From positions 1 through 64,000 of the forward strand of contig NZ_VNJI01000020.1 of NCBI RefSeq assembly GCF_007786445.1: 64,000 bases of DNA, read 5' to 3'. This stretch comes from Paenibacillus cremeus (GTDB lineage: Bacteria > Bacillota > Bacilli > Paenibacillales > NBRC-103111). Below are positions 44,795 to 54,143 of this stretch, in pieces. The first letter of the stretch is position 1, and every line of letters begins with the position of its first letter. The notes below the pieces were generated by a model, which did not search any database, was not told where the DNA came from, and was given only the letters and a program-made list of their open reading frames with translations. Made by a program: the position numbers and the translations under genes.

Positions 44795-46675
44795 TTGTTG
44801 CCTGATTTGAGGGACGCGCTTAGGCGGCAGGTATTGGTAGGAGACGGCGCCATGGGTACGTTCTTGTACCAAATGGGTTTTCCCGTCGGCATTTCATATG
44901 AAGAATTGAATTTGCTGAAGCCGGATGTCATCGAGAGTGTGCATCGCCGATACTTTGATGCGGGTGCCCGTCTTATTGAAACGAACACGTTCTCGGCCAA
45001 CCGGGAGAAGCTGTCCAAATACGGCTTGGAGCATGAAGTGGAAGCGATCAACCGGGCTGGGGTTGCGCTTGCCCGCAAGGCAGTCGGATACGACGCCTAT
45101 GTCGTGGGAGCGATCGGCTCCATCCGGGCTGGAAGGCGGAAAAATATCCGCACGGCGAAGGTCAAAGAAGATTTGCGCCAGCAAATCGAGGTGCTGCTGG
45201 ATACGCCGGTGGACGGGCTGCTGCTCGAATCGTTTTACGATTTGGAGGAGATGCTCATCGCCTTGAAGCTGATTCGAAAAACCAGCTCGCTGCCGGTTAT
45301 CTGCCAATTCGCAACGGAAGGCGCAGGCACGACGCAGGATGGCACAGCGCTGCCGGAGGCATTCCGCATGCTGGTAGACAGCGGCGCGGATGTGGTCGGC
45401 TTCAACTGCCGCAGCGGTCCGAACGGCCTGCTCCGATCGCTGGAGAAGGTAGCGGGGATGGAAGGTGCGCCTGCGTTCTCGATTTTTCCGAATGCGGGGA
45501 TCCCGGATTATGTGGACGGCCGATATACGTATGCGGCGACACCGCAGTATTTCGGTGAAACCGCGCGGAAGTTTGCCGACCTTGGCGCGAAGATTGTCGG
45601 AGGCTGCTGCGGCACGACGCCGGAGCACATCGCAGCCATTGCCAAGTCGCTGGAGCGGTATATCCCGAATCCACAGGCGATCAGCCCGGTGAGCACGGGC
45701 GTACTCGAATCGGTTACTGCACCGGCTGTCCCTGACTTAAAGGCTTCGGTCCAGCCGTCGGTCGTCGATCTGGCGAAAGAGCGGCATACGGTCATCGTCG
45801 AGCTGGACCCGCCCCGGGACCTCGATATCGCCAAATTCCTCGAAGGCGCGCAGGCGCTTAAGGATGCGGGAGTCGACGCGCTCACGATGGCGGATAACTC
45901 GCTTGCCGTGACGCGGATGAGCAATCTGGCACTGGGCAGTCTGGTGAAGGAAAAAGTAGGCATTCGCCCGCTGATTCATATCGCTTGCCGCGACCGCAAC
46001 TCGATCGGCACGCAGTCGCATATGATGGGACTCCACGCGCTGGACATCGATCACGTGCTTGCCGTTACCGGAGATCCGGCGCGCTTCGGCGATTTGCCGG
46101 GCTCAAGCTCCGTGTACGACATGACGTCCTTTGAGATGATCCGCATGATCAAGCAGCTCAATGACGGGGTGGCTTTCTCAGGGAAGCCGCTGAAGAAGAA
46201 AGCGAACTTCATCGTCGGTGCAGCGTTTAATCCGAACGTCAAATATTTGGACAAAGCGGTGCAGCGCCTGGAGCGCAAGATTGAAGCGGGCGCGGACTAT
46301 ATCATGACACAGCCGGTTTATAATACGGAGCTGATCGAGAAAATTCATGAAGCGACCAAGCATCTGAATGTTCCGATCTTCCTCGGCATCATGCCGCTGG
46401 CCAGCGGGAATAACGCGGAGTATCTGCACAATGAAGTGCCGGGCATCCAGCTCTCCGATGAAGTGCGTCAGCGCATGAGCGGACTGAAGGGGGAAGAGGG
46501 CCGAGCGATGGGCGTGGCGATTGCTAAGGAGCTGCTTGATGCGGCGATGCGCTATTTTAACGGCATTTATTTGATGACGCCGTTCCTCGCCTATGAGATG
46601 ACGGTTCAGCTTACAAACTACGTTTGGGAGAAAACCGGACGGCAGGATTCCCACTTGTACCCTCTTTCAAAATGA
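44795..46675 (+). CDS. yitJ: Bifunctional homocysteine S-methyltransferase / 5,10-methylenetetrahydrofolate reductase
   Basis: 626 residues. N-terminal half (about 1-290) is a homocysteine methyltransferase barrel: VGDGAMGTFLYQMG, LIETNTFSANR, VGFNCRSGPNG, and zinc site VGGCCGTTPEHI. C-terminal half (about 325-615) is a MetF-like flavin reductase: VIVELDPPRDLD, DPARFGD, IMTQPVYN. The fusion provides methyl-THF and uses it or another donor to make methionine. TTG 44795 after AAAGGGGGAG. The short upstream gap has no SAM riboswitch. Confidence 0.93.
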   Translation: MLPDLRDALRRQVLVGDGAMGTFLYQMGFPVGISYEELNLLKPDVIESVHRRYFDAGARLIETNTFSANREKLSKYGLEHEVEAINRAGVALARKAVGYDAYVVGAIGSIRAGRRKNIRTAKVKEDLRQQIEVLLDTPVDGLLLESFYDLEEMLIALKLIRKTSSLPVICQFATEGAGTTQDGTALPEAFRMLVDSGADVVGFNCRSGPNGLLRSLEKVAGMEGAPAFSIFPNAGIPDYVDGRYTYAATPQYFGETARKFADLGAKIVGGCCGTTPEHIAAIAKSLERYIPNPQAISPVSTGVLESVTAPAVPDLKASVQPSVVDLAKERHTVIVELDPPRDLDIAKFLEGAQALKDAGVDALTMADNSLAVTRMSNLALGSLVKEKVGIRPLIHIACRDRNSIGTQSHMMGLHALDIDHVLAVTGDPARFGDLPGSSSVYDMTSFEMIRMIKQLNDGVAFSGKPLKKKANFIVGAAFNPNVKYLDKAVQRLERKIEAGADYIMTQPVYNTELIEKIHEATKHLNVPIFLGIMPLASGNNAEYLHNEVPGIQLSDEVRQRMSGLKGEEGRAMGVAIAKELLDAAMRYFNGIYLMTPFLAYEMTVQLTNYVWEKTGRQDSHLYPLSK

Positions 46676-46703
46676 ATTAGAATAGATTGGAAAGGTGAGA
46701 GAC

Positions 46704-47585
46704 ATGGTTCTCAGTATGACCGGGTTCGGACAAGCTTCCGTTTCCGTCGCCGGATTCCAATTACGAATCGACCTGAAATCGGTCAATCACCGCTATTGCG
46801 AAGTGGCCGTAAGGATGCCTCGCGAATGGGCGCGTTATGAGGATGCGGTGAAGCAAGCGGTGCTGCAGCTGGTCAAACGCGGCCGTGTGGATGCGTTTGT
46901 CACCATCGAACGGGAACGGCAGTCCTCTCAAGCCATCGAGATTGACTGGGACCTCGCTGCCGGCTACATGCAAGCAGCGGAGCAGCTGCGGGAGCGGTTC
47001 GGACTAACCGACCAGCTGACACTGAAGGATCTTCTTAGCCTGCCGGATTTGGTAGCTATGAAAGAGCTGCCTGATACCGGCGATGAGCATATGCGGCAGG
47101 CGATTGTCGCCTGCGCGACGCAAGCAGCGCAAGAGCTCCTGGAGATGAGAGCGCGTGAAGGCGCATTTTTGCTGGCGGATCTGGAGCAGCGGCTGGCTGG
47201 ACTGGAGCGTTCGCGTCAGGAAGCAGCTGTATTAGCCCCACAAGCCGTGAAAGAGCATGCGGAGAAGCTGCGGACGCGCATTCAAGAGCTGCTGCAGCAG
47301 GAAGCTCCGGATGAAAGCCGTCTGGCCATGGAGGTCGCGGTATTCGCGGATCGCGTCGCGATCGACGAGGAATTGACTCGTCTGCACAGTCATTGCGGGC
47401 AGTTCAAGGGTTTGCTGCACAGCCGGGAGCCGGTGGGCCGCAAGCTGGATTTTCTCGTTCAGGAAATGAATCGCGAAGTGAACACGATCGGATCCAAGGC
47501 GAATCACGCATCGCTGACCGCTCTTGTCGTCGATATGAAGGCGGAGCTGGAGAAGATGCGCGAGCAGATCCAAAATATCGAGTAA
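46704..47585 (+). CDS. yloC: YicC/YloC family endoribonuclease
   Basis: 293 residues. Starts [13 protein letters not shown]; the C-terminus has the family pattern [36 protein letters not shown]. Members are hexameric clamp-like RNases. ATG 46704 is preferred over GTG 46695, which overlaps the AAAGGTGAGA ribosome-binding site. First of the yloC-remA-gmk-rpoZ run. Confidence 0.92.
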   Translation: MVLSMTGFGQASVSVAGFQLRIDLKSVNHRYCEVAVRMPREWARYEDAVKQAVLQLVKRGRVDAFVTIERERQSSQAIEIDWDLAAGYMQAAEQLRERFGLTDQLTLKDLLSLPDLVAMKELPDTGDEHMRQAIVACATQAAQELLEMRAREGAFLLADLEQRLAGLERSRQEAAVLAPQAVKEHAEKLRTRIQELLQQEAPDESRLAMEVAVFADRVAIDEELTRLHSHCGQFKGLLHSREPVGRKLDFLVQEMNREVNTIGSKANHASLTALVVDMKAELEKMREQIQNIE

Positions 47586-47617
47586 CGAACCTACACCATT
47601 CCAGGGGGAAACCATAC

Positions 47618-47878
47618 ATGGCGATCAAACTTATCAACATCGGTTTCGGGAACATCGTGTCTGCGAATCGAATCATATCCATTGTCAGCCCGGAATCGGC
47701 GCCAATCAAACGGATTATTCAAGAAGCGCGTGACCGCCATATGCTGATTGATGCAACGTATGGACGACGTACGCGGGCCGTAATTATTACGGACAGCGAC
47801 CATGTTATTTTATCTGCGGTCCAACCGGAAACGGTGGCGCATCGACTTTCCAATAAGGACGATGATCATGACGAGTAA
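47618..47878 (+). CDS. remA: Extracellular matrix regulator RemA
   Basis: 86 residues: [20 protein letters not shown] and [22 protein letters not shown]. In B. subtilis RemA is an arc-shaped multimeric DNA-binding activator of biofilm matrix and osmoprotection genes. Start ATG after CCAGGGGGAA. Overlaps gmk by 11 bp. Confidence 0.93.
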   Translation: MAIKLINIGFGNIVSANRIISIVSPESAPIKRIIQEARDRHMLIDATYGRRTRAVIITDSDHVILSAVQPETVAHRLSNKDDDHDE

Positions 47879-48509
47879 TGTCAGTATTTCCTCTGCTGAA
47901 AAAGGAATTTTAATCGTGCTTTCGGGACCTTCCGGTGTCGGTAAAGGTACCGTGTGCAAAGCGCTTCGCGAATGCTCGAGCGATATTATCTACTCCGTGT
48001 CGGCCACGACTCGGGAGCCGAGACAAGGTGAAGTCGACGGCGTGAATTATTTTTTCAAGAGCAGGGAACAATTTCAGCAGTTAATCGAGCAGGACCAAAT
48101 GCTAGAATGGGCGGAGTATGTAGGAAACTACTATGGCACCCCGCGTAAATTTGTGGAAGACACACTCGCTTCCGGAAAAGATATTATCCTGGAGATTGAA
48201 GTTCAGGGTGCACTGAAGGTAAAGCAGAAGTTTCCGGAAGGTGTTTTTATATTCCTCCTACCGCCGTCCCTGACCGAGCTGGAAAGCCGGATTGTCGGCC
48301 GTGGAACGGAAACAGAGGATGTCATTCGAAGCCGCATGTCCGTAGCCGTCGAAGAAATTGCCTTGATGGAGCACTACGACTATGCGATCGTGAACGATCA
48401 GGTCGACCTAGCTTGTCAGCGGATCCGGTCCATTCTTACAGCAGAACGCTGCCGCAAAGATCGGATGGTTTCCAAAATTCAACACTGGATGGCAGAGGTG
48501 AAAAAATAA
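47868..48509 (+). CDS. gmk: Guanylate kinase
   Basis: 213 residues; GMP + ATP to GDP + ADP. P-loop [47 protein letters not shown] 47868 is 8 bases after AAGGA and inside the end of remA; ATG 47862 is too close. The stop overlaps the rpoZ start (TAATG). Confidence 0.95.
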   Translation: MTSNVSISSAEKGILIVLSGPSGVGKGTVCKALRECSSDIIYSVSATTREPRQGEVDGVNYFFKSREQFQQLIEQDQMLEWAEYVGNYYGTPRKFVEDTLASGKDIILEIEVQGALKVKQKFPEGVFIFLLPPSLTELESRIVGRGTETEDVIRSRMSVAVEEIALMEHYDYAIVNDQVDLACQRIRSILTAERCRKDRMVSKIQHWMAEVKK

Positions 48510-48727
48510 TGTTGTATCCTTCGATTGACCGTTTGCTTGATAAAGTAGACAGCAAATACTCTTTGGTGGTAGCGGCTGCGAAGCGCGCGCGTTTGCTGCG
48601 TGACGGAGCGAAATCCGAGGTTCGCCAAAAGAGATCGCATAAGCACGTGGGCTTAGCTTTGGAAGAGATTTATGAAGATCACATTTCGTACGAGAAGCTG
48701 CAAACCAAAGAAACCGACAAAAAATAA
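48509..48727 (+). CDS. rpoZ: DNA-directed RNA polymerase omega subunit
   Basis: 72 residues: YPSIDRLLDKVDSKYSLVVAAAKRARLLRDG then ALEEIYEDHISYE. Assembles the beta' subunit. Coupled to gmk through TAATG; a terminator starts at its stop codon. Confidence 0.93.
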   Translation: MLYPSIDRLLDKVDSKYSLVVAAAKRARLLRDGAKSEVRQKRSHKHVGLALEEIYEDHISYEKLQTKETDKK

Positions 48728-48754
48728 ACAACCCTTAGCGGTTGTTATTTTTTT
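48727..48754 (+). terminator. rpoZ terminator
   Basis: AACAACC/GGTTGTT, 6-nt loop, ATTTTTTT. Confidence 0.8.
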
Positions 48755-48795
48755 CGTTAAGGTTCTTCAGCGATTGGAAGGAGGGGAAGTGCAGA

Positions 48796-50022
48796 ATGAG
48801 AGGAAAAACGATCATACTCGGGGTATGCGGTGGCATTGCTGCCTTTAAAGCGGCTGCCCTGTGCAGCAAGCTGGCTCAGGCAGGGGCCGAGGTGCGCGTC
48901 ATTATGACGGAATCGGCGGCCAAATTCGTGGCTCCACTGACATTCCAAACGCTGTCGAGGCATGAGGTGGCGATCGATACGTTCGATGAGAAGGACCCGT
49001 CCGTCGTTTCACACATTAACCTGGCGGATAGCGCAGATCTGGTCGTCATCGCTCCGGCGACAGCGAACATGATCGGCAAGCTGGCGCACGGGATCGCGGA
49101 CGATATGCTGAGCACGACGCTGCTTGCGACGGAGGCTCCGGTGATGATCGCCCCGGCCATGAACGTACATATGTATGCGCACCCGGCAGTTCAGGCCAAT
49201 ATGCAAACGCTGGCGGACCGCGGAGTCCGGTATGTGGAGCCAGGGGTCGGTTTGCTGGCCTGCGGTTACGTGGGCAAAGGCCGGCTTGCCGAGCCGGAAG
49301 ACATCGTCGCAGCGATCGGGCAGTTTTTTGCCCAACAGCAGCTGCTTCGCGGGAAAAAGGTGCTGGTAACGGCCGGTGGGACAGTGGAGCGGATTGATCC
49401 GGTTCGCTATTTGACGAACGACTCGTCCGGCAAAATGGGCTTCGCAATCGCCGAGCAGGCTAGGCTGATGGGTGCCGATGTGACGCTGGTCGTTGCGAAG
49501 ACATCTGCTGCGATTCCGACAGGAATGCAGATCGTACGAGTGGAATCCACGCTGGATATGATGGAGGCGGTGCTTTCCCGGCTGCCGGAGCAGGATCTCA
49601 TTATTAAAGCGGCGGCCCCGGCGGATTATCGGCCGGTGGAGCGAGCGGAGCAGAAGATCAAGAAAAAAGAAGAGGAGCTCACGCTGACGCTGGTGAAAAA
49701 CCCCGACATCCTTCAGGCTGTCGGCGAGCGAAAAACGCCCAAGCAATTTGTGATCGGATTTGCTGCGGAGACGCACAATCTGGACGCCTTTGCCATGGAC
49801 AAGCTGAAGCGCAAAAAGTGCGACTTGCTCGTGGCAAACGATGTAACGGCGGAGGGCGCAGGCTTCGGAACGGATACGAATGTGGTGAAAATTTTTGACC
49901 AACATGGACTCTTGGAAGCGCCGCCGATGATGACGAAGGCGCAGGTGGCCGAGCGGCTTCTGACCCTTGCAGCAGAGCGGCTGGCAAAGGGGGAAGGCAC
50001 TGACGAATGTACGCAAAAGTAA
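48796..50022 (+). CDS. coaBC: Bifunctional phosphopantothenoylcysteine decarboxylase / synthetase
   Basis: 408 residues for two steps of coenzyme A synthesis. CoaC half: GVCGGIAAFKAAALCSKL, catalytic His in VVSHINLAD, PAMNVHMY, and Cys in GLLACGYVGKGR. CoaB half from about 190: VTAGGTVERIDPVRYLTNDSSGKMG, AAPADYRP, KNPDIL, and VANDVT. ATG 48796 after GAGGGGAAG. Overlaps priA by 16 bp. Confidence 0.95.
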   Translation: MRGKTIILGVCGGIAAFKAAALCSKLAQAGAEVRVIMTESAAKFVAPLTFQTLSRHEVAIDTFDEKDPSVVSHINLADSADLVVIAPATANMIGKLAHGIADDMLSTTLLATEAPVMIAPAMNVHMYAHPAVQANMQTLADRGVRYVEPGVGLLACGYVGKGRLAEPEDIVAAIGQFFAQQQLLRGKKVLVTAGGTVERIDPVRYLTNDSSGKMGFAIAEQARLMGADVTLVVAKTSAAIPTGMQIVRVESTLDMMEAVLSRLPEQDLIIKAAAPADYRPVERAEQKIKKKEEELTLTLVKNPDILQAVGERKTPKQFVIGFAAETHNLDAFAMDKLKRKKCDLLVANDVTAEGAGFGTDTNVVKIFDQHGLLEAPPMMTKAQVAERLLTLAAERLAKGEGTDECTQK

Positions 50023-52505
50023 TCGTCGATGTCCCCGCCAAGCAAACGAACCGGGCGTTTGATTATTCGGTGCCGAAGGCGCTCCGCGATTGGATTGCCG
50101 TTGGCAGCCGGGTCAGCGTGCCGTTCGGTCCGCGGACGCTTCAAGGCTTTGTCGTGGAGCTGCACGAAGGAACCGAGCTGAACACCAGCAAGATCAAACC
50201 GATTGAGCAAGTGCTGGATTTGACCCCGCCGCTGACGCCGGAGCTGGTGAAGCTGGCGCGCTGGATGAGCCGAACGTATATGTGCCACGAAATTACGGCG
50301 CTGCAGGCGATGATCCCGGGCGCGCTCAAAGCGAAGTACGAGCGCCGCGTTCAAGTGAGCGAAGCTTACGCGGAGGGGAGCGAGGGTCAGCATGCGATGC
50401 TGCTCCCGAAGCAGCAGGAAATTGTCGACTACGTCCGGTCACGCGAATCGGTGGAGCTGGAAGCGCTGCTGGAGCGGTATGCTTCGGACGGCCTGCTGGT
50501 GAAGCAGCTCATGAGTGAAGGCCTGCTGTCGGAGGTTCAACTGGTCAAGGACCGCATGACCGCCAAAAAAGCGCTGACCGTTTTCCCGCCAGATGAACCG
50601 GATCAGCTGGAGGCATGGTTGGCGGAGCTTCCGGCTAGAGCCGCCAAGCAGAAGGAAGTGCTGCAGCATTTTATCGAGCGTCCCGAGCCGATCAAGCTGA
50701 CCGAGTTGCTGACACAGCTATCTATCAGTGCGGGAACGGTCAAGGGATTGGCCGAGCGGGGCTGGCTGCGCATCGAGGAGGTTGAGGTGCAGCGGGATCC
50801 GTATGCCTCGCGGACGTTTCAGCTGACCTCGCCGCTGCCGCTCACACCGGAGCAGCAGCAGGTGTTCGGGCGGATCCGGGATGCGGTGGTCGCTCACGAG
50901 CAGCGGGTCTTTTTGCTGCACGGTGTGACGGGAAGCGGGAAGACGGAAGTGTATCTGCAGTCGATTCAAGAGTGCCTCGACCGTGGACGCGAAGCGATCG
51001 TCCTGGTGCCTGAGATTTCGCTAACGCCCATGATGGTCGAGCGCTTCAAAGGCCGCTTCGGCAATCGGGTGGCGGTGCTGCACAGCCGGCTTTCCAATGG
51101 CGAGCGGTATGATGAGTGGCGTAAAATCGTCCGCAAGGAAGTGAGCCTCGTGATTGGGGCGCGTTCGGCGATGTTTGCCCCGTTCGAGCGGCTCGGTCTG
51201 ATCATTATCGATGAAGAGCACGAGACAACCTATAAGCAGGAAGAGAGTCCGAAGTACCATGCACGGGATGTGGCGATCGCCAGAGCGTTCGAGCATCGGG
51301 CCGCGGTCGTGCTCGGTTCGGCAACGCCATCCTTGGAAAGCATGTACCGCACGATGCGTCAAGCGGTCGAGGAAGCGACGGAGGAACGCCCGGCTTTTGA
51401 GCTGCTGTCGATGCCGACTCGCGTAGAAGGCCGTCCGCTGCCTCGGGTGAATATTGTCGACATGCGGGAGGAGCTGAAGAACGGCAATCGCTCCATGTTC
51501 AGCCGGGCGCTGTATAAAGCGATCGAAGAACGGTTACACAAGAAAGAACAGACCGTTTTGCTGCTGAATCGGCGCGGGTACGCCACGTTCGTCATGTGCC
51601 GGAGCTGCGGCTATGTCGCGGACTGTCCGCACTGCGACATTTCGCTGACGTATCACCAGAGCTCGAAGGCGGTCCGCTGCCATTATTGCGGCTACGCCGA
51701 ACGGGAGCTGACGCTTTGTCCGGATTGCGGCAGCGAGCACATCCGTCATTTCGGCACTGGGACGCAGCGGGTGGAGGAGGAGCTGGGCAAGCTGTTCCCC
51801 GGCATCCGCGTCATCCGCATGGACGTCGATACGACGACGGAAAAGGGCTCGCACGAAAAATGGCTGACGATGTTCCGCAACCAGCAAGCTGATGTGCTGC
51901 TGGGGACGCAGATGGTGGCTAAGGGATTGGATTTTCCGCAGGTGACGCTCGTGGGCGCGTTGGCGGCCGATTCGGTGCTGAACCTGCCTGATTTTCGGGC
52001 AGCGGAGCGCACGTTCCAATTGCTTACGCAGGTGGCTGGGCGGGCCGGGAGGCACCAGCTTCCCGGTGAGGTATTCGTGCAGACGTATACTCCAGAGCAT
52101 TACAGCATCATCAGTGCCAGCCATCATGATTACATGAGCTTCATGCGCAAAGAGATGCAGCTGCGTCATTTTCATAATTATCCGCCGTTCCATCGGCTCG
52201 TGCTCGTCACACTGTCGCATGAACAGGTGCCGATGCTATTGCGTGCGGGCGAGATGCTCGCCACCCGCTTGAAGGAGCTCGCGAAGCCGCTCGAGGAGGC
52301 CGGTGCACAGCTCGAGGTACTGGGGCCCGTCGCTTCGCCGATCTCACGGATCAAAGATAGATATCGGTTTCAATGCATGATAAAATATCGGGGAGAGACG
52401 GACATTACGGCCATTGTAGAGCAAGCCACGGCTGTGCTCGATGAGACGGTCAAGCAGCAGAAGCTGACGGTTTCGGTCGACGTGGATCCTCAATTGCTGA
52501 TGTAA
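50007..52505 (+). CDS. priA: Primosomal replication restart helicase PriA
   Basis: 832 residues. N-terminal 3' DNA-binding domain (VIVDVPAKQTNRAFDYSVP), winged-helix region, Walker A HGVTGSGKTEVYL, DEEH, GSATPSLES, two pairs of zinc motifs (CRSCG, CPHC, CHYCG, CPDCG), then LGTQMVAKGLDFPQVTLVG and QVAGRAGR. Restarts stalled replication forks. It begins inside coaBC. Confidence 0.96.
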   Translation: MYAKVIVDVPAKQTNRAFDYSVPKALRDWIAVGSRVSVPFGPRTLQGFVVELHEGTELNTSKIKPIEQVLDLTPPLTPELVKLARWMSRTYMCHEITALQAMIPGALKAKYERRVQVSEAYAEGSEGQHAMLLPKQQEIVDYVRSRESVELEALLERYASDGLLVKQLMSEGLLSEVQLVKDRMTAKKALTVFPPDEPDQLEAWLAELPARAAKQKEVLQHFIERPEPIKLTELLTQLSISAGTVKGLAERGWLRIEEVEVQRDPYASRTFQLTSPLPLTPEQQQVFGRIRDAVVAHEQRVFLLHGVTGSGKTEVYLQSIQECLDRGREAIVLVPEISLTPMMVERFKGRFGNRVAVLHSRLSNGERYDEWRKIVRKEVSLVIGARSAMFAPFERLGLIIIDEEHETTYKQEESPKYHARDVAIARAFEHRAAVVLGSATPSLESMYRTMRQAVEEATEERPAFELLSMPTRVEGRPLPRVNIVDMREELKNGNRSMFSRALYKAIEERLHKKEQTVLLLNRRGYATFVMCRSCGYVADCPHCDISLTYHQSSKAVRCHYCGYAERELTLCPDCGSEHIRHFGTGTQRVEEELGKLFPGIRVIRMDVDTTTEKGSHEKWLTMFRNQQADVLLGTQMVAKGLDFPQVTLVGALAADSVLNLPDFRAAERTFQLLTQVAGRAGRHQLPGEVFVQTYTPEHYSIISASHHDYMSFMRKEMQLRHFHNYPPFHRLVLVTLSHEQVPMLLRAGEMLATRLKELAKPLEEAGAQLEVLGPVASPISRIKDRYRFQCMIKYRGETDITAIVEQATAVLDETVKQQKLTVSVDVDPQLLM

Positions 52506-52687
52506 CACGGTTACCGCCGGTCATGGTTAAGGTTGTTTTAGCAGACGGTGGTGCCGGTACCGGTGCAGCGGCTTCTCAAGGGTGGCGGTTGTCATCGTGA
52601 GAGCGGCTGGAATATACATAGAATTAGCATTTTACTGAAATCATTCATTCCCATGGGTTGCTTAACAAAAAGGATGGTGTCCACATT

Positions 52688-53170
52688 ATGGCGATTAAAA
52701 TCATTGTCAAAGATCCGGATCCGGTGCTGCGCGAGAAATGCGTGCCGGTATCGAAAATTACTCCGAACATCCATAAGCTGCTGAAGGACATGGCCGATAC
52801 GATGTACGACGCGCCGGGCGTAGGCCTCGCAGCGCCGCAAATCGGTATTCTGAAGCGCGTTATTGTGATGGACGTAGGCGATGAGCATGGGCTGATCGAG
52901 CTGATCAATCCGGAGATCATTGAGCGGGAAGGCGAGATGCTTGGCCCGGAAGGCTGCCTTAGCATCCCGGGCTTTACGGGCGATGTCAGACGCGCTGCCC
53001 GCGTGAAGGTGAAGGGATTGAACCGCGACGGCGAAGAGATCGTCATCGAGGGAACGGAGCTGCTCGCTCGCTGCATTCAGCACGAGGTGGATCACTTGAA
53101 CGGCGTGCTGTATACCGATCTGGCGGAAGCCATGTACAAGGATGAGCCGCGGGACCGTGGTGAAGCATGA
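52688..53170 (+). CDS. def: Peptide deformylase
   Basis: 160 residues; removes the formyl group from new proteins. The three signature motifs are complete: GVGLAAPQIG, EGCLSIPG, HEVDHLNGVL. ATG 52688 is about 12 bases after AAGGATGGTG. ATGA overlap with fmt. A 182-bp gap before it is unusual in this tight block. Confidence 0.95.
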   Translation: MAIKIIVKDPDPVLREKCVPVSKITPNIHKLLKDMADTMYDAPGVGLAAPQIGILKRVIVMDVGDEHGLIELINPEIIEREGEMLGPEGCLSIPGFTGDVRRAARVKVKGLNRDGEEIVIEGTELLARCIQHEVDHLNGVLYTDLAEAMYKDEPRDRGEA

Positions 53171-54120
53171 GTGTTGTCAGAGTCGTCTTTATGGGCACGC
53201 CGGACTTCGCCGTGCCTTCTTTGCACAAGCTGCTCGGCAGTGAGCAGGTCGAGGTTGTGGCCGTCGTTACCCAGCCGGATCGTCCGGTGGGACGCAAGCG
53301 GGTGCTGACGCCTACGCCGGTGAAGGTCGAAGCGGAGAAGCACGGGCTGACCGTGCTTCAGCCGGAGCGGCTTCGCCGGCCGGAATCGGTGGAAGCGCTG
53401 CGGGCGCTGCAGCCGGATTTGATCGTTACGGCGGCGTATGGACAAATTTTGCCGAAGTCGGTGCTGGACTTGCCGCGCTTCGGCTGTATTAACATCCACG
53501 CGTCGCTGCTGCCGAAATACCGCGGAGGCGCGCCGATCCATTACGCCGTGATGAACGGGGACGCCGAAACCGGCGTTACGATCATGTACATGGCCGAGGG
53601 CCTCGACACCGGGGACATGCTCAGTAAGATCGTGGTTCCGATCGGCGACGAGGACACGACCGGCACGATGTTTGAGAAGCTGAGCGTGGCCGGAGCTGAG
53701 CTGCTCGAGGATACGCTGCCGAAGCTGCTGGCAGGCGACCTGGAGGCCGTGCCGCAAAACGATGCGGAAGCCGTCTATTCGCCCAATATTCAGCGGGAGC
53801 AGGAGCAGATCGATTGGACGCAGCCAGCCGATCGGATCTGGCATCTGGTACGCGCACTCCATCCGCGTCCAGGTGCGTTTACGCTGTGGAACGGCGAGGT
53901 GCTGAAGGTGTGGACATGTGCAAAGCCGGACGCAGCTGAAGCCGCGCCGGCGAAGGCGCAGCCTGGCGCTGTGGTGGAAGCCGGAGACAAGGGCGTTGCT
54001 GTCGCGACCGGCCAGGGCTTGCTGTGGATCAAGGAGCTGCAGCCCGCAGGGAAAAAAGCGATGGAAGCGGCGCAGCTGGCCCGTGGCGGACAGCTGGCTC
54101 CCGGCACGGTGCTGGGATAA
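53167..54120 (+). CDS. fmt: Methionyl-tRNA formyltransferase
   Basis: 317 residues; formylates initiator Met-tRNA. RVVFMGTPDFAVPSL, VVTQPDRPVGR, INIHASLLPKYRGGAPIHYAVMNGD (catalytic Asn/His, formyl-THF site) and C-terminal OB domain. Coupled to def by ATGA. Confidence 0.95.
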   Translation: MSVVRVVFMGTPDFAVPSLHKLLGSEQVEVVAVVTQPDRPVGRKRVLTPTPVKVEAEKHGLTVLQPERLRRPESVEALRALQPDLIVTAAYGQILPKSVLDLPRFGCINIHASLLPKYRGGAPIHYAVMNGDAETGVTIMYMAEGLDTGDMLSKIVVPIGDEDTTGTMFEKLSVAGAELLEDTLPKLLAGDLEAVPQNDAEAVYSPNIQREQEQIDWTQPADRIWHLVRALHPRPGAFTLWNGEVLKVWTCAKPDAAEAAPAKAQPGAVVEAGDKGVAVATGQGLLWIKELQPAGKKAMEAAQLARGGQLAPGTVLG

Positions 54121-54143
54121 CGGATCGGAGGATAAGACATATC

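Noticed and set aside
44761-44795. SAM riboswitch before the methionine-cycle gene
   Set aside because: Only 33 bases separate dapF from this gene, too short for the aptamer, and no terminator is present.
52523-52600. Possible 25-codon open frame in the priA-def gap
   Set aside because: No ribosome-binding site and a low-complexity Gly/Ala product; nothing supports translation.
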